A DNA stretch of 64,000 nucleotides from an uncultured Eubacteriales bacterium (lineage in GTDB: Bacteria; Bacillota; Clostridia; Oscillospirales; Acutalibacteraceae): assembly GCA_934457095.1 (NCBI GenBank), contig CAKSHJ010000007.1:11463-75462 (forward strand), in the 5' to 3' direction. A program made the translations under genes and the position numbers. This document shows, piece after piece, positions 25,628 to 34,587 of this stretch. How positions within the stretch are numbered: position 1 is the stretch's first letter; each line of letters starts with the position of its first letter. The notes under the pieces were generated by a model. That model was not told where the DNA came from. It did no database searches and saw nothing but the letters and a program-made list of their open reading frames with translations.

Positions 25628-26384
25628 TGGAATTGTCCCCTCCTAACAGCGTGACCACCGAAATGATCCGGTCAAAAAATTCCTTACGGGAATTTTTGCC
25701 TCGAACCAGCTCATTAAAAATGCGGCCGTCCTTAATGAACAAAATCCGGTGGCAATAGCTGGCGGTAAAAGCGTCATGTGTCACCATTAAAATGGTAGCC
25801 TCCAATTCGCGATTGAGCGTTTCCAAGCTTTCCAGCAGCATGCGTGCGGATTTGGAATCAAGCGCTCCGGTAGGTTCGTCCGCCAAAATGAGGGAAGGCT
25901 GGGTAATGATTGCTCTGGCGCAGGCGACCCGTTGCTTTTGTCCGCCGGAAAGCTGATAGGGATATTTATTTAAAATGTCTGCAATGCCAAGAGCCTGAGC
26001 AATATAACGCACCCTTGCTTCGATTTGTTTTACAGGCGCCTTCATAATAGACAGCGCTAACGCAATGTTTTCATAAGCGGTTAATGTGTCAAGCAAATTA
26101 AAATCCTGAAAAATAAAGCCAAGCTGTTCCCTTCGGAAAGCGGAGAGTTGTTTTGCCGGCATGCCGGTAATGCTGCTGCCGTTTACATAAATTTGTCCGG
26201 CAGTTACGGTGTCAATCGTGGCAATACAGTTGAGCAGCGTAGTTTTTCCGCTGCCCGAAGCACCCATAATACCAACAAATTCACCCTTGTCAACACAAAA
26301 GCTAATGTTATCAACGGCTTTGGTCATCATGCCTTTGCCGCCGTAGTATTTTTCAACATGCTGTACCTTTAAAATCGGTTCCAT
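25617..26384 (-). CDS. BceA-type ABC transporter ATP-binding protein
   Basis: A 255-residue MacB/LolD-like ATPase: Walker A GASGSGKTTLL (about residues 40-50), Q-loop IFQDFNLLD, signature LSGGQKQRVACARAI, Walker B LILADEPTGALD, and the H-loop MVTHDAF. With the downstream permease it forms a BceAB resistance transporter. The promoter region 26385-26535 carries a candidate response-regulator site, so the pair is probably induced by the adjacent two-component system. Confidence 0.93.
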   Translation of the reverse strand: MEPILKVQHVEKYYGGKGMMTKAVDNISFCVDKGEFVGIMGASGSGKTTLLNCIATIDTVTAGQIYVNGSSITGMPAKQLSAFRREQLGFIFQDFNLLDTLTAYENIALALSIMKAPVKQIEARVRYIAQALGIADILNKYPYQLSGGQKQRVACARAIITQPSLILADEPTGALDSKSARMLLESLETLNRELEATILMVTHDAFTASYCHRILFIKDGRIFNELVRGKNSRKEFFDRIISVVTLLGGDNSNVF

Positions 26385-26421
26385 AGCGCAATCATGCTCC
26401 TTTTGTAATATTCTGGGTATT

Positions 26422-26427
26422 AGTATA
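26422..26427 (-). promoter_or_regulatory. Probable -10 element of the bceAB promoter
   Basis: TATACT on the minus strand, 38 bases upstream of bceA. There is no good -35 at the expected distance, which fits an activator-dependent promoter. Confidence 0.4.
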
Positions 26428-26458
26428 GCTGTTTTAGGGTGTATTTACCATAGATTTG

Positions 26459-26486
26459 CCTTACAATCGCCTTACATTTTTGTAAG
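26459..26486 (-). promoter_or_regulatory. Candidate BceR operator upstream of bceAB
   Basis: On the minus strand this reads CTTACAAAAATGTAAG, a 6-bp inverted repeat with a 4-base centre, and continues so that TGTAAGG recurs after exactly 11 bases. An 11-bp-phased repeat is typical of OmpR-family regulators. It lies about 45-75 bases upstream of the predicted transcription start, where BceR-type sites sit. Confidence 0.5.
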
Positions 26487-26504
26487 TTTTAGAGAAATTA
26501 CGCA

Positions 26505-26530
26505 GAAAAAAAGCAGCCGCAAGGCCGCTT
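26505..26530 (-). terminator. Terminator after the BceS-like kinase gene
   Basis: Minus-strand AGCGGCC-TTGC-GGCTGCT stem followed by a run of seven T. It separates the bceRS and bceAB transcripts. Confidence 0.8.
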
Positions 26531-26535
26531 AAAAG

Positions 26536-27555
26536 CTATTCTTGTAAAGTATGCAAATTGCCCACGGGAAAGGTAATGGAAACGGTAGTGCCCTCCCCCA
26601 ACACAGAATTTAGAGAAATGGAAAGCCCCAGCTTGTCGCACAGTTTTTTGCAAATGAACAGTCCCATACCGGTGGATTTTGCAAATTTGCGTCCGTTTTC
26701 GCCGGTAAAGCCCTGTTCAAATACCCGCCCCAAATCCTGCGGAACGATCCCGCTGCCGTTGTCGTTTATCAGCAAGGAGATTTGCTGTGCTTTTTTGCGG
26801 GTGGTAAAGGTAAGGCGCAAAGGGCGTTTTGGAGACTGATATTTCATAGCGTTTAATAAAATTTGCCCCAGCATAAACTGCACCCATTTGTCGTCCGTAT
26901 ATACGGTATGATTCAGCTGCCTCATTTCAATCACGGTTTTATTTTCGATCAATTGCTTTGCATGCAGCTTGAGCGCATTGCTTACCAAATCGCGGAGGTT
27001 ACAGGGTAAAACGGAATAATCCTTTTCCACATAATTGCTGCGGGCATAATACAACGCCTGCTCCACAAAATTTTCAATTTTTGCAATTTCCTCCTGCAAA
27101 CTTTTGGTAGCGGGCGTTTTATGGTTTTCGCAAATTAAAGCAGCGCACGCAATGGGGGTTTTAATTTCATGCACCCACGCTTCAATATACTCCCGGTAGT
27201 CCTTAGAGCGGTTCTTATACACCAGAACTTCATCGGCCATGGCTTTGCTGCATTCATACAGAACCCCACAAAGCAATTCGCCCTCGGCAAATTGAGGCGG
27301 AGAAAGCATTTCATGCAGCAGGTACTTTTTATCCAAAGCTTCCAGATGAAAAAGCGCTTTGTCATAAAAGCGTTTTCTGCGTATAAAATCCGTCAAAACT
27401 GCGGTTAATAAGCATACGGCGGCAATAACGTCAATGAATAAAATGCCGACCATAGAAAGGCGCAAGGCCACCAGCAAGCCGTTTATCAGCGCAAGAGCAA
27501 GCAGCATACACAGCAAAGAAAATCTGCGACCCTTTATGTATTGCCCAAATTTCAT
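26536..27555 (-). CDS. BceS-like intramembrane-sensing histidine kinase
   Basis: About 339 residues: two membrane helices within the first 65 residues separated by only a few residues, so no extracellular sensor; DHp domain with phosphoacceptor His in AWVHEIKTPIACAAL; HATPase with N-box ILLNAMKYQ, DNGSGIVPQDLGRVFEQGF and STGMGLFICKKL. Kinases of this architecture sense the flux of the partner BceAB transporter rather than the drug itself. The ATG at 27555 overlaps the stop of the response regulator (ATGA). Confidence 0.9.
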   Translation of the reverse strand: MKFGQYIKGRRFSLLCMLLALALINGLLVALRLSMVGILFIDVIAAVCLLTAVLTDFIRRKRFYDKALFHLEALDKKYLLHEMLSPPQFAEGELLCGVLYECSKAMADEVLVYKNRSKDYREYIEAWVHEIKTPIACAALICENHKTPATKSLQEEIAKIENFVEQALYYARSNYVEKDYSVLPCNLRDLVSNALKLHAKQLIENKTVIEMRQLNHTVYTDDKWVQFMLGQILLNAMKYQSPKRPLRLTFTTRKKAQQISLLINDNGSGIVPQDLGRVFEQGFTGENGRKFAKSTGMGLFICKKLCDKLGLSISLNSVLGEGTTVSITFPVGNLHTLQE

Positions 27556-28217
27556 ACCAAATACCCCATGCCGCGTTTGGTGTGCAAATAATCGGTCACA
27601 CCAATACATTCCAATTTTCTGCGCAAACGATTGATATTTACCGTAAGCGTATTATCGTCAATAAAGGCGTCGGTCTGCCACAAGGCGCTCATCAATTCGT
27701 CGCGCGCCAAAATCACCCCATGATTCTGCATGAGCAAATGCAGAATTTTCAGCTCATTTTTCGTCAAATCTACCGTTTTGCCATTGGCAGATACGGCGCT
27801 GTCTTTTAAAGAAAGCCGCAGGCCGTTATGCTCCAACAGAGCCTCCTGTTCCGTCCGGTAGGTTCTTTTCAGCAGGGCAGAGATACGCGCCAGCAATATC
27901 TGGGTATGATACGGCTTGGTAATAAAATCATCAGCGCCCGAATGCATGCTCATCAATTCATCGGCATCGCTGTTTCTGCTGGTCACCATCATAATGGGAA
28001 CCTGAGAGCAGCGGCGAATTTCGGTGCAAATCCGGTAGCCGTCAAAGCAGGGCAAATTAATATCCAGCAAAATCAAATGAGGCGCAGCTTTTTGCACGGC
28101 GTCCGGCACAGCGGTAAAATCGTCTGTGGCAATGCAGGTATAGCCGTACCGTTCCAGCAAGGTTTTCAGCTCGGCCCGCATGGTCGGTTCGTCCTCAACA
28201 ATGAATATTTTAAACAT
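27552..28217 (-). CDS. BceR-like response regulator (OmpR family)
   Basis: A 221-residue regulator. The receiver domain starts MFKIFIVEDEP and has its phosphoacceptor Asp in LILLDINLPCFDGY, with GADDFITKPYH near its end. A winged-helix domain (VDLTKNELKILHLLMQNHG ... NTLTVNINRLRRKLE) follows. The ATG at 28217 follows GGAGGTG; a longer frame upstream has no such signal. Likely target is the phased repeat upstream of bceAB. Confidence 0.92.
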   Translation of the reverse strand: MFKIFIVEDEPTMRAELKTLLERYGYTCIATDDFTAVPDAVQKAAPHLILLDINLPCFDGYRICTEIRRCSQVPIMMVTSRNSDADELMSMHSGADDFITKPYHTQILLARISALLKRTYRTEQEALLEHNGLRLSLKDSAVSANGKTVDLTKNELKILHLLMQNHGVILARDELMSALWQTDAFIDDNTLTVNINRLRRKLECIGVTDYLHTKRGMGYLV

Positions 28218-28296
28218 AAAGCGGCAAGCACCTCCGTAATCATAAAAGTAGCTATTGGTATCATAGCAATATTTGTTCAAAACCGCAAGACGACAT

Positions 28297-28325
28297 TTGA
28301 CATTGACCATGGCATATTGTATCAT
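28297..28325 (+). promoter_or_regulatory. Sigma-A-type promoter of murE-murF
   Basis: TTGACA (28297-28302), 17 bases, TATCAT (28320-28325), ending 30 bases before the murE start. It lies in the 138-base divergent gap shared with the BceR gene. Confidence 0.65.
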
Positions 28326-28355
28326 CAAGATACACAGAATGAGGGGGAAAATTCC

Positions 28356-29834
28356 ATGCATTTGGCGGAATTATTAACCGAGGTTTGTTACACAGCGGAA
28401 CATTTTGAAAATATAACGGTTACGGATCTAATTTACGATTCGCGCAAAGTAAAGAAAGGCTGCGTATTCGTATGTTTAAAGGGCGCGCTGGCAGACGGCC
28501 ACGATTTTGCGCAGCAGGCGGTTGAAAACGGCGCGGCGGCGCTGATTGTACAGCAGGAACTTTCATTTCCGTGCAACATACCGGTAATTCGGGTCACCAA
28601 TACGCGCAAAGCTCTGGCAATGATGTCGGCAGCATTTTTCGGCCACCCGGCAAAGGAGCTTTCGGTCATTGGTTTAACGGGCACCAAAGGCAAAACCACC
28701 ACGGCATACATGCTGCGCGCTGTTTTGGAGCACGCGGGCATCAAAACGGGGCTTATCGGCACGGTGGGGGCGCTTATCGAAGAAACGGTAATAGCCACAA
28801 ACAATACCACGCCGGAATCGTACGAGTTACAAAAATACCTGCGCAAAATGGCAAACGCGGGGTGCAAGGCGGCGGTAGTAGAGGTTTCCTCAATTGGTCT
28901 GCGGGAACACCGCACGGCGGGAATGACCTTTGCCGTAGGGGTATTCACAAATTTCTCCAAGGACCACATTGGGGGCGCGGAGCACAAGGACATGGAGGAA
29001 TATTTGCAGTGCAAAAAAATGCTGTTTGAGCAGAGCCGCATTGGCGCGGTCAATTGCGACGACCCGGTATGGCAGCGTATGGTACAGGGCAACACCTGCA
29101 AGGAGCTTGTCACCTTCGGCTTTGCGCAGGGAGCGGATTACCGGGCAAGCGATACGGAATTACTTTGCAAACCGGGGTATCTGGGAGTACGTTTTACGCT
29201 CAGCGGCAGGCGCAACATGGCGGTCGAGGTAGGCATACCGGGGCAATTCAGCGTGTACAACGCGCTGGCGGCGGTTGCTGCCAGCACGCCGTTTGCGGTA
29301 AGCGAGCAGGCCATTTTCCAGGGGCTCAGCACGGTAAAGGTAAAGGGCCGGGTGGAGCCGGTTGCGGTAGACGGCGGGTATACGCTTCTGATTGACTACG
29401 CGCACAACGCCGCAAGCATGGAGAACCTGCTGAAAACCTTACGGGAATACCGACCCAAGCGTTTGATCTGCATGTTCGGAGCCGGCGGCAATCGCTCCAA
29501 AACGCGTCGGTTCGAGATGGGCGAAGTTTGCGGAAATTTAGCGGATTTATCGGTGATAACAGCGGACAATTCGCGGTTTGAGCCGGTAGAGGAGATTATA
29601 GCGGACATCAAAACAGGGCTTGCCAAAACAAAAGGCGCTTACAAGGTGATACCGGACCGCAAAGAGGCGATCGCCTATTGTATGGAGCAAGCGCAGCCGG
29701 GAGATATGATTGTGCTGGCGGGCAAAGGCCACGAGGATTATCAAGAGATAGCGGGCGTAAAATACCCGTTTGACGAGCGATTGATTGCAGAGCAGCTCAA
29801 TGCGCAAATGCAGCGGAAGAAAAAACGGCAGTAG
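28356..29834 (+). CDS. murE: UDP-N-acetylmuramyl-tripeptide synthetase MurE
   Basis: A 492-residue Mur ligase adding the third amino acid of the peptidoglycan stem peptide. It shows the N-terminal UDP-binding domain (DLIYDSRKVKKGCVFVCLKG), the ATP loop GLTGTKGKTTTAYML, the central ligase signature VEVSSIGLREHR, and the C-terminal VITADNSRFEPVEEI. The arginine in this last motif (DNPR in meso-diaminopimelate-adding enzymes, here DNSR) suggests meso-DAP rather than lysine. The ATG at 28356 follows GAGGGGG. murF follows after 14 bases. Confidence 0.93.
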   Translation: MHLAELLTEVCYTAEHFENITVTDLIYDSRKVKKGCVFVCLKGALADGHDFAQQAVENGAAALIVQQELSFPCNIPVIRVTNTRKALAMMSAAFFGHPAKELSVIGLTGTKGKTTTAYMLRAVLEHAGIKTGLIGTVGALIEETVIATNNTTPESYELQKYLRKMANAGCKAAVVEVSSIGLREHRTAGMTFAVGVFTNFSKDHIGGAEHKDMEEYLQCKKMLFEQSRIGAVNCDDPVWQRMVQGNTCKELVTFGFAQGADYRASDTELLCKPGYLGVRFTLSGRRNMAVEVGIPGQFSVYNALAAVAASTPFAVSEQAIFQGLSTVKVKGRVEPVAVDGGYTLLIDYAHNAASMENLLKTLREYRPKRLICMFGAGGNRSKTRRFEMGEVCGNLADLSVITADNSRFEPVEEIIADIKTGLAKTKGAYKVIPDRKEAIAYCMEQAQPGDMIVLAGKGHEDYQEIAGVKYPFDERLIAEQLNAQMQRKKKRQ

Positions 29835-29848
29835 AAGGAGAATTTTGT

Positions 29849-31213
29849 ATGGAAATGTGCGTAAAAGAGATCGTGCAGGCATGCGGCGGAACATTGCTCA
29901 GCGGAGAGGGTCAAACGGTCGTCACATCGGTGGAAACCGACAGCCGAGAGATTCATCCGGGTGGCTTGTTTGTACCCATTGTGGGACAAAATACAGACGC
30001 GCACGATTTTATAGAGCAAACCTTTGCAAAGGGAGCGGTTGCGGCGCTTACGCAGCGGCATACGGCCGGCGGCAGTGGCAAACACTGCCTGATTGCAGTA
30101 GAAAATACGCAGGACGCCCTGCAAAAAATAGCGGCAAGCTACCGGAGCCGATTTACCGTACCGGTGGTGGGCGTAACGGGAAGCGTAGGCAAAACCAGCG
30201 CCAGAGAGATGATTGCCCTGGGTCTTTCCGCGGAAAAAAACGTAATGCGAACCAAAGGCAATTCGAACAGTCAAATCGGCCTGCCGCTGACGATGTTCCA
30301 ATTTGAAAAAGCGCACACGGCGGCGGTCATAGAAATGGGCATCAGCGAGTTCGGAGAAATGGAGCGACTGGTGAAAGTGGCCCGGCCAACGCACGCGGTG
30401 GTCACGAATATCGGCATTGCGCATATCGAACAGCTCAAAACCAAAGCGCATATTATGAGTGAAAAATTAAAAATCACGCAAAGCTTCGGCACAAATTCGG
30501 CGCTGTTCCTAAACGGAGACGATAAAATGCTGGCAGCCGCAGAGCATACAGGCGGTTTTCCGGTGGTCTATTACGGCACGCATGGCGGTTGTCAATACCG
30601 CGCCGAGCGAATACAAACCGACGGAACACAAACGGTATTTACGGTGCATACGCCAAAGCAGACCGCAACGGTTACGCTGCCGGTAGTGGGCGCGCACAAC
30701 GTATCCAACGCCTTAGCGGCCATCGCCGTTGCCGACGTCATGGAGCTGAATTTACACAAGGTCATTGCAAAGCTTGCCAATTATCAAGCCCCGCAAATGC
30801 GGCAAACGGTGCATCAGGTCAGGGGCGTCACGGTAATCGACGACTCCTACAACGCCAGCCCGGACTCGGTCAAAAGCGGCGTAGAGGTACTTTGCAGCAT
30901 ACGCAATCAGGGAAAAAAAATTGCCGTACTGGCAGACATGCTGGAGCTGGGCAGTTTCAGCGAACAGGCACATTTTGAAACGGGCGTAGCGGTAGCGGGC
31001 ACGGCGGTGGACGCATTGATTACCGTGGGAGAACGAGCAAAAAAAATAGCGCAGGGCGCGCGTTCGGTCAGAGAGAATATGCAAGTACAGCTATGCGAGA
31101 GCAACGGCGAGGCAATACAAACGCTGAAAAATATTCTGCAAAAAGGGGACGCAATGTTGGTCAAAGGCTCTCGCGGCATGAAAACGGACGAAATTGTAAA
31201 AGCATTCTTATAA
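29849..31213 (+). CDS. murF: UDP-N-acetylmuramoyl-tripeptide-D-alanyl-D-alanine ligase MurF
   Basis: A 454-residue Mur ligase that attaches D-Ala-D-Ala. Key segments: VETDSREIHPGGLFVPIVGQ, ATP loop VGVTGSVGKTSAREMI, NSQIGLPLTMF, and the C-terminal VIDDSYNASPDSVKSGVE block typical of MurF. GGAGAA precedes the ATG. It is co-transcribed with murE and ends at a terminator. The rest of the dcw cluster is not in the window. Confidence 0.95.
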   Translation: MEMCVKEIVQACGGTLLSGEGQTVVTSVETDSREIHPGGLFVPIVGQNTDAHDFIEQTFAKGAVAALTQRHTAGGSGKHCLIAVENTQDALQKIAASYRSRFTVPVVGVTGSVGKTSAREMIALGLSAEKNVMRTKGNSNSQIGLPLTMFQFEKAHTAAVIEMGISEFGEMERLVKVARPTHAVVTNIGIAHIEQLKTKAHIMSEKLKITQSFGTNSALFLNGDDKMLAAAEHTGGFPVVYYGTHGGCQYRAERIQTDGTQTVFTVHTPKQTATVTLPVVGAHNVSNALAAIAVADVMELNLHKVIAKLANYQAPQMRQTVHQVRGVTVIDDSYNASPDSVKSGVEVLCSIRNQGKKIAVLADMLELGSFSEQAHFETGVAVAGTAVDALITVGERAKKIAQGARSVRENMQVQLCESNGEAIQTLKNILQKGDAMLVKGSRGMKTDEIVKAFL

Positions 31214-31215
31214 AC

Positions 31216-31248
31216 AACAGCGCTGTATCCTTGCGGCACTGTTTTTTT
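31216..31248 (+). terminator. Terminator after murF
   Basis: AACAGCGCTG pairs back with the CACTGTT arm (one mismatch, one G-T pair), followed by seven T. Confidence 0.7.
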
Positions 31249-31292
31249 AACATGTTTCAATCAAAAAATCATGGTTAAGGCAACATGTTGTA

Positions 31293-31321
31293 TTGACAGC
31301 GCAGCAAGCTTATGTCATACT
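31293..31321 (+). promoter_or_regulatory. Possible promoter of nadABC
   Basis: Perfect -35 TTGACA (31293-31298), 17 bases, then the weak -10 CATACT (31316-31321). It overlaps a TTG that would otherwise be read as an upstream start, which supports the later nadA start. Confidence 0.4.
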
Positions 31322-31358
31322 GAAATACAACCAAAAACAGGAAACGGAGCAGCATTTT

Positions 31359-32264
31359 ATGGAGGAATTGAGACAAAAAATCAAAGCGCTCAAGCAAGCG
31401 CGCAACGCCGTCATTTTAGCGCATTATTACGTAGACGGCAGCGTACAGGAGCTTGCGGATTATGTAGGCGACTCGTATTATTTAAGCAAAAAAGCAACGG
31501 AAAGCGCGTGTAAAACCATACTGTTCTGCGGAGTAGAATTTATGGCAGAGAGCGCAAAAATATTAAACCCGGAAAAAACGGTCATCATGGCGGACAACGA
31601 CGCGGACTGTCCGATGGCGCACATGGTCACGCCGGAGGACGTTGCAAAAGTCCGCGCGGAAAACGACGATTTAGCAGTGGTTTGCTACATCAACTCCACA
31701 GCAAGAACGAAGGCATGTTCAGACGTTTGCGTAACGTCGTCAAATGCAGAGCGCATTGTAAAAGCGTTGCCGCAAACCCGCATTTATTTCATTCCGGACG
31801 GCAATTTAGGCCGCAATTTAGCAGCGGCAATCCCGCAAAAACAATTTATTTTTCACCCGGGCTACTGCTGCGTCCACCAAGACATCACCCCGGAGCATGT
31901 ACAGCGCGCCAAAGAGCGTCATCCGCAGGCGCAGGTGCTGGTCCACCCGGAATGCCGCCCGGAGGTAGTCGCCTTAGCGGACTATGTCGGCAGCACCTCA
32001 GGTATCCTGGAATACGCCCGGACAAGCCCGGCACAGGAATTCATTGTCTGCACCGAAACAGGCATCTTTTACAATTTAGAGAAAGAAAACCCGGAAAAAA
32101 GCTTTTATGCGGTCAAGCAGCATCAGGAATGCGACGATATGAAAAAAATTACTCCGGAAAAAGTAGCTCAGGCGCTGGAGCAAGGAGCTCCGCTGACGTT
32201 AGAGAGCGAGTTGATCGAAAAAGCGCAGACAGCGTTAAAGCGCATGCATGAAATCGCGCGGTGA
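31359..32264 (+). CDS. nadA: Quinolinate synthase NadA
   Basis: Condenses iminoaspartate with dihydroxyacetone phosphate to quinolinate, using an oxygen-sensitive [4Fe-4S] cluster. From the ATG at 31359 the protein has 301 residues: AVILAHYYVDGSVQELADYV at the start and the three cluster cysteines in FCGVEFMAES, VHPECRP and HQECDDM. A TTG at 31293 would add 22 residues and overlap the likely promoter. The stop overlaps a GTG by which nadB could be coupled. Confidence 0.93.
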   Translation: MEELRQKIKALKQARNAVILAHYYVDGSVQELADYVGDSYYLSKKATESACKTILFCGVEFMAESAKILNPEKTVIMADNDADCPMAHMVTPEDVAKVRAENDDLAVVCYINSTARTKACSDVCVTSSNAERIVKALPQTRIYFIPDGNLGRNLAAAIPQKQFIFHPGYCCVHQDITPEHVQRAKERHPQAQVLVHPECRPEVVALADYVGSTSGILEYARTSPAQEFIVCTETGIFYNLEKENPEKSFYAVKQHQECDDMKKITPEKVAQALEQGAPLTLESELIEKAQTALKRMHEIAR

Positions 32265-32278
32265 GAGGGAGCGGCAAG

Positions 32279-33595
32279 GTGGAGCATTACGCGGATGTAA
32301 TCATAGTAGGAACGGGCGTAGCAGGGTTATTCTGCGCGTTACAGCTGCCGGAATCGCAATCGGTTCTGCTGGTAACCAAAGACAAAGCGGAGCACAGCGA
32401 TTCTTATTTAGCGCAAGGCGGCATTTCGGTTCTGCGCGCGCCGGAGGATTACGACAGTTATTTTACAGACACCATGCGGGCCGGGCGCAACCGAAATAAC
32501 CCGGAATCGGTAGAGGTAATGATCCGCTCCTCACCGGAGATCGTGCAAGACTTAATCGCATTGGGCGTGGAATTTGACCGCGCGGGCAACGCACTGTCTT
32601 ACACCAGAGAGGGCGCGCATTCGGCGTTCCGCATTCTGCACCATAAAGACATCACCGGGCAGGAAATAACGAGTAAACTTCTGGCGCAGGTGCGCAAGCG
32701 GCAAAATATCCGTCTTAGGGAATACACAGCCATGCTGGATATAACGGAAGAAAACGGCAGCTGCACGGGCATTATTGTCAAAACAAAAGCGGGTATGATA
32801 CAGCCCGTTTTCGCCCAAAATGTCGTTCTGGCCACAGGCGGCATGGGCGGGCTGTTCCGCACCTCAACCAATTACGGGCATATCACGGGAGACGCCGTCG
32901 CCATAGCGCTCAGGCACGGCATCGCGCTTGAGGATTTACAGTATATCCAAATACACCCCACGGTTTTTTATACCAAGGAACCCGGCCGCCGCTTTTTAAT
33001 TTCAGAATCGGTCCGAGGAGAGGGAGCCATTCTGCTCAATCAGCACGGCGACCGTTTTGTAGACGAGCTATTGCCCAGAGACGCAGTAACGGCGGCAATT
33101 TTAGGAGAAATGGAAAGAACCGGCGCAAAATTCGTACAGTTATCCATGGGGCATATGGGCGCGCAGCGCATCAAGGAGCGTTTTCCGAACATTTATGCCT
33201 ACTGTCTTGCGCAGGGGTATGACATCACCAAAGAGCCAATCCCCGTAGAGCCGGCGCAGCATTACTGCATGGGCGGCATCGCCGTAAACATCAACGGAGA
33301 AACAAGTATGAAGCATGTATACGCCATCGGAGAAACGGCGTGCAACGGAGTACACGGAGCCAACCGACTGGCAAGCAATTCCCTGCTGGAAAGCCTGGTA
33401 TTTGCCAAACGGGCCGCGCAAAAAATCGCATCGCAAAGGGCGCGCGTTTTACAACCGCAGCCGGTTGATTTGACGCAATACGAGGATTGGAAGGCATTAC
33501 AGCAAGCATATGCGCAGAGCATATGGAGCGAAATCAAACGAAGGGACGGTACATTTTATGCAAAATGGAGCGGCAATGAAAATCGTAGCGGATGA
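32279..33595 (+). CDS. nadB: L-aspartate oxidase NadB
   Basis: FAD enzyme that oxidises L-aspartate to iminoaspartate, probably with fumarate as electron acceptor in this anaerobe. The Rossmann motif VIIVGTGVAGLFCALQL is at the N-terminus; SYLAQGGISVL, GGMGGLFRTSTNYG, RFLISESVRGEGA and the late GVHGANRLASNSLLE are all conserved. I prefer the GTG at 32279 (AGAGGGAG upstream) over the GTG at 32261 that overlaps nadA. About 438 residues, somewhat short at the C-terminus compared with the E. coli enzyme (540). Confidence 0.93.
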   Translation: MEHYADVIIVGTGVAGLFCALQLPESQSVLLVTKDKAEHSDSYLAQGGISVLRAPEDYDSYFTDTMRAGRNRNNPESVEVMIRSSPEIVQDLIALGVEFDRAGNALSYTREGAHSAFRILHHKDITGQEITSKLLAQVRKRQNIRLREYTAMLDITEENGSCTGIIVKTKAGMIQPVFAQNVVLATGGMGGLFRTSTNYGHITGDAVAIALRHGIALEDLQYIQIHPTVFYTKEPGRRFLISESVRGEGAILLNQHGDRFVDELLPRDAVTAAILGEMERTGAKFVQLSMGHMGAQRIKERFPNIYAYCLAQGYDITKEPIPVEPAQHYCMGGIAVNINGETSMKHVYAIGETACNGVHGANRLASNSLLESLVFAKRAAQKIASQRARVLQPQPVDLTQYEDWKALQQAYAQSIWSEIKRRDGTFYAKWSGNENRSG

Positions 33596-34421
33596 CTACA
33601 TTCTGCGCGCATTAAAGGAGGACGTAAGTTGGGAAGACGTCACCACAAACGCAGTATTGCCCACGGCAAAACGCGGCAAAGCGCAGCTGATTTGCAAGCA
33701 AGACGGAATCATTGCGGGGCTGTGGGTATTCGAGCGAGTCTTTGCGCTGCTGGACGAGGATTGTCATTTCACGTCATATTTCCGGGACGGCGACAGCGTC
33801 AAAAAAGGCGACCTGATTGGGGAACTCAGCGGAGACATGCGAATCATTTTAACAGGAGAGCGCACCGCACTGAACTATTTACAGCGCATGAGCGGCATTG
33901 CCACACACACGGCAGAAATGGTACGGGAATTGAGCGGCAGCGCAACCAAATTGCTGGATACCCGCAAAACCACGCCGAACATGCGGCCGTTTGAAAAATA
34001 TGCGGTGCAGGTAGGCGGAGCAGGCAACCACCGTTACAACCTGTCCGACGGCGTCTTAATCAAAGACAACCACATCAGCGCAGCAGGAGGGATTACGAAA
34101 GCGATTGCCTTAGCAAGAGCGCACGCGCCCTTTGTCCGCAAAATAGAAGTAGAAGCAGAAACGCCGGAAATGGTACGGGAGGCCCTGGAGGCAGGCGCAG
34201 ACATCATCCTGCTGGACAACATGGACGCCGGAACCATGCGTGAGGCGGTAGCGTGGATCGCAGGCAGAGCGGAAACCGAATGTTCGGGGAACATTACAAA
34301 GGAGCGGCTGCGAGAGATAGCGGCCACAGGGGTCAATTACGTTTCAAGCGGAGCGCTCACGCATTCTGCACCGATTCTGGATTTTTCTCTCAAAAATTTA
34401 ACGCCCACAGAGCAAGAATAG
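33576..34421 (+). CDS. nadC: Nicotinate-nucleotide pyrophosphorylase NadC
   Basis: Decarboxylating phosphoribosyltransferase that turns quinolinate into nicotinate mononucleotide. About 281 residues, the usual length: LKEDVSWEDVTTNAVLP, ERTALNYLQRMSGIAT, LDTRKTTPNMRPFEKYAV, GGAGNHRYNLSDGVLIKDNH and ILLDNMD. TGGAG precedes the ATG at 33576; an ATG at 33558 is possible. It overlaps nadB by 20 bases, so nadABC is one translationally coupled unit for de novo NAD synthesis. Confidence 0.95.
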   Translation: MKIVADDYILRALKEDVSWEDVTTNAVLPTAKRGKAQLICKQDGIIAGLWVFERVFALLDEDCHFTSYFRDGDSVKKGDLIGELSGDMRIILTGERTALNYLQRMSGIATHTAEMVRELSGSATKLLDTRKTTPNMRPFEKYAVQVGGAGNHRYNLSDGVLIKDNHISAAGGITKAIALARAHAPFVRKIEVEAETPEMVREALEAGADIILLDNMDAGTMREAVAWIAGRAETECSGNITKERLREIAATGVNYVSSGALTHSAPILDFSLKNLTPTEQE

Positions 34422-34487
34422 AATGAGAGGGTTTGTCCGGCAATATTGTGTAAAAAATAACAAAGTTTGTTTAATTTTTATCTATGA

Positions 34488-34515
34488 TTGACAACGAACA
34501 CGAGCGTGGTATACT
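34488..34515 (+). promoter_or_regulatory. Strong promoter of the alcohol dehydrogenase gene
   Basis: TTGACA (34488-34493), 16 bases, TATACT (34510-34515). The leader is about 65 bases and contains a hairpin. Confidence 0.75.
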
Positions 34516-34549
34516 AAAAATGTGAAGAAAAACTTACAAATAATAGAAA

Positions 34550-34570
34550 CCCGGATTCAAGCGATCCGGG
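34550..34570 (+). promoter_or_regulatory. 5'-UTR hairpin before the alcohol dehydrogenase gene
   Basis: CCCGGAT (34550-34556) pairs perfectly with ATCCGGG (34564-34570) around TCAAGCG, two bases before the GGGAGGT ribosome binding site. No T-run follows. It may protect the mRNA 5' end or control ribosome access. Confidence 0.5.
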
Positions 34571-34587
34571 GCGGGAGGTAAAGTATT

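Noticed and set aside
27828..28355. A 5' extension of murE reaching back over the response regulator gene
   Set aside because: It is open only because it lies antisense to the regulator gene; the family start, promoter and ribosome binding site all point to the ATG at 28356.
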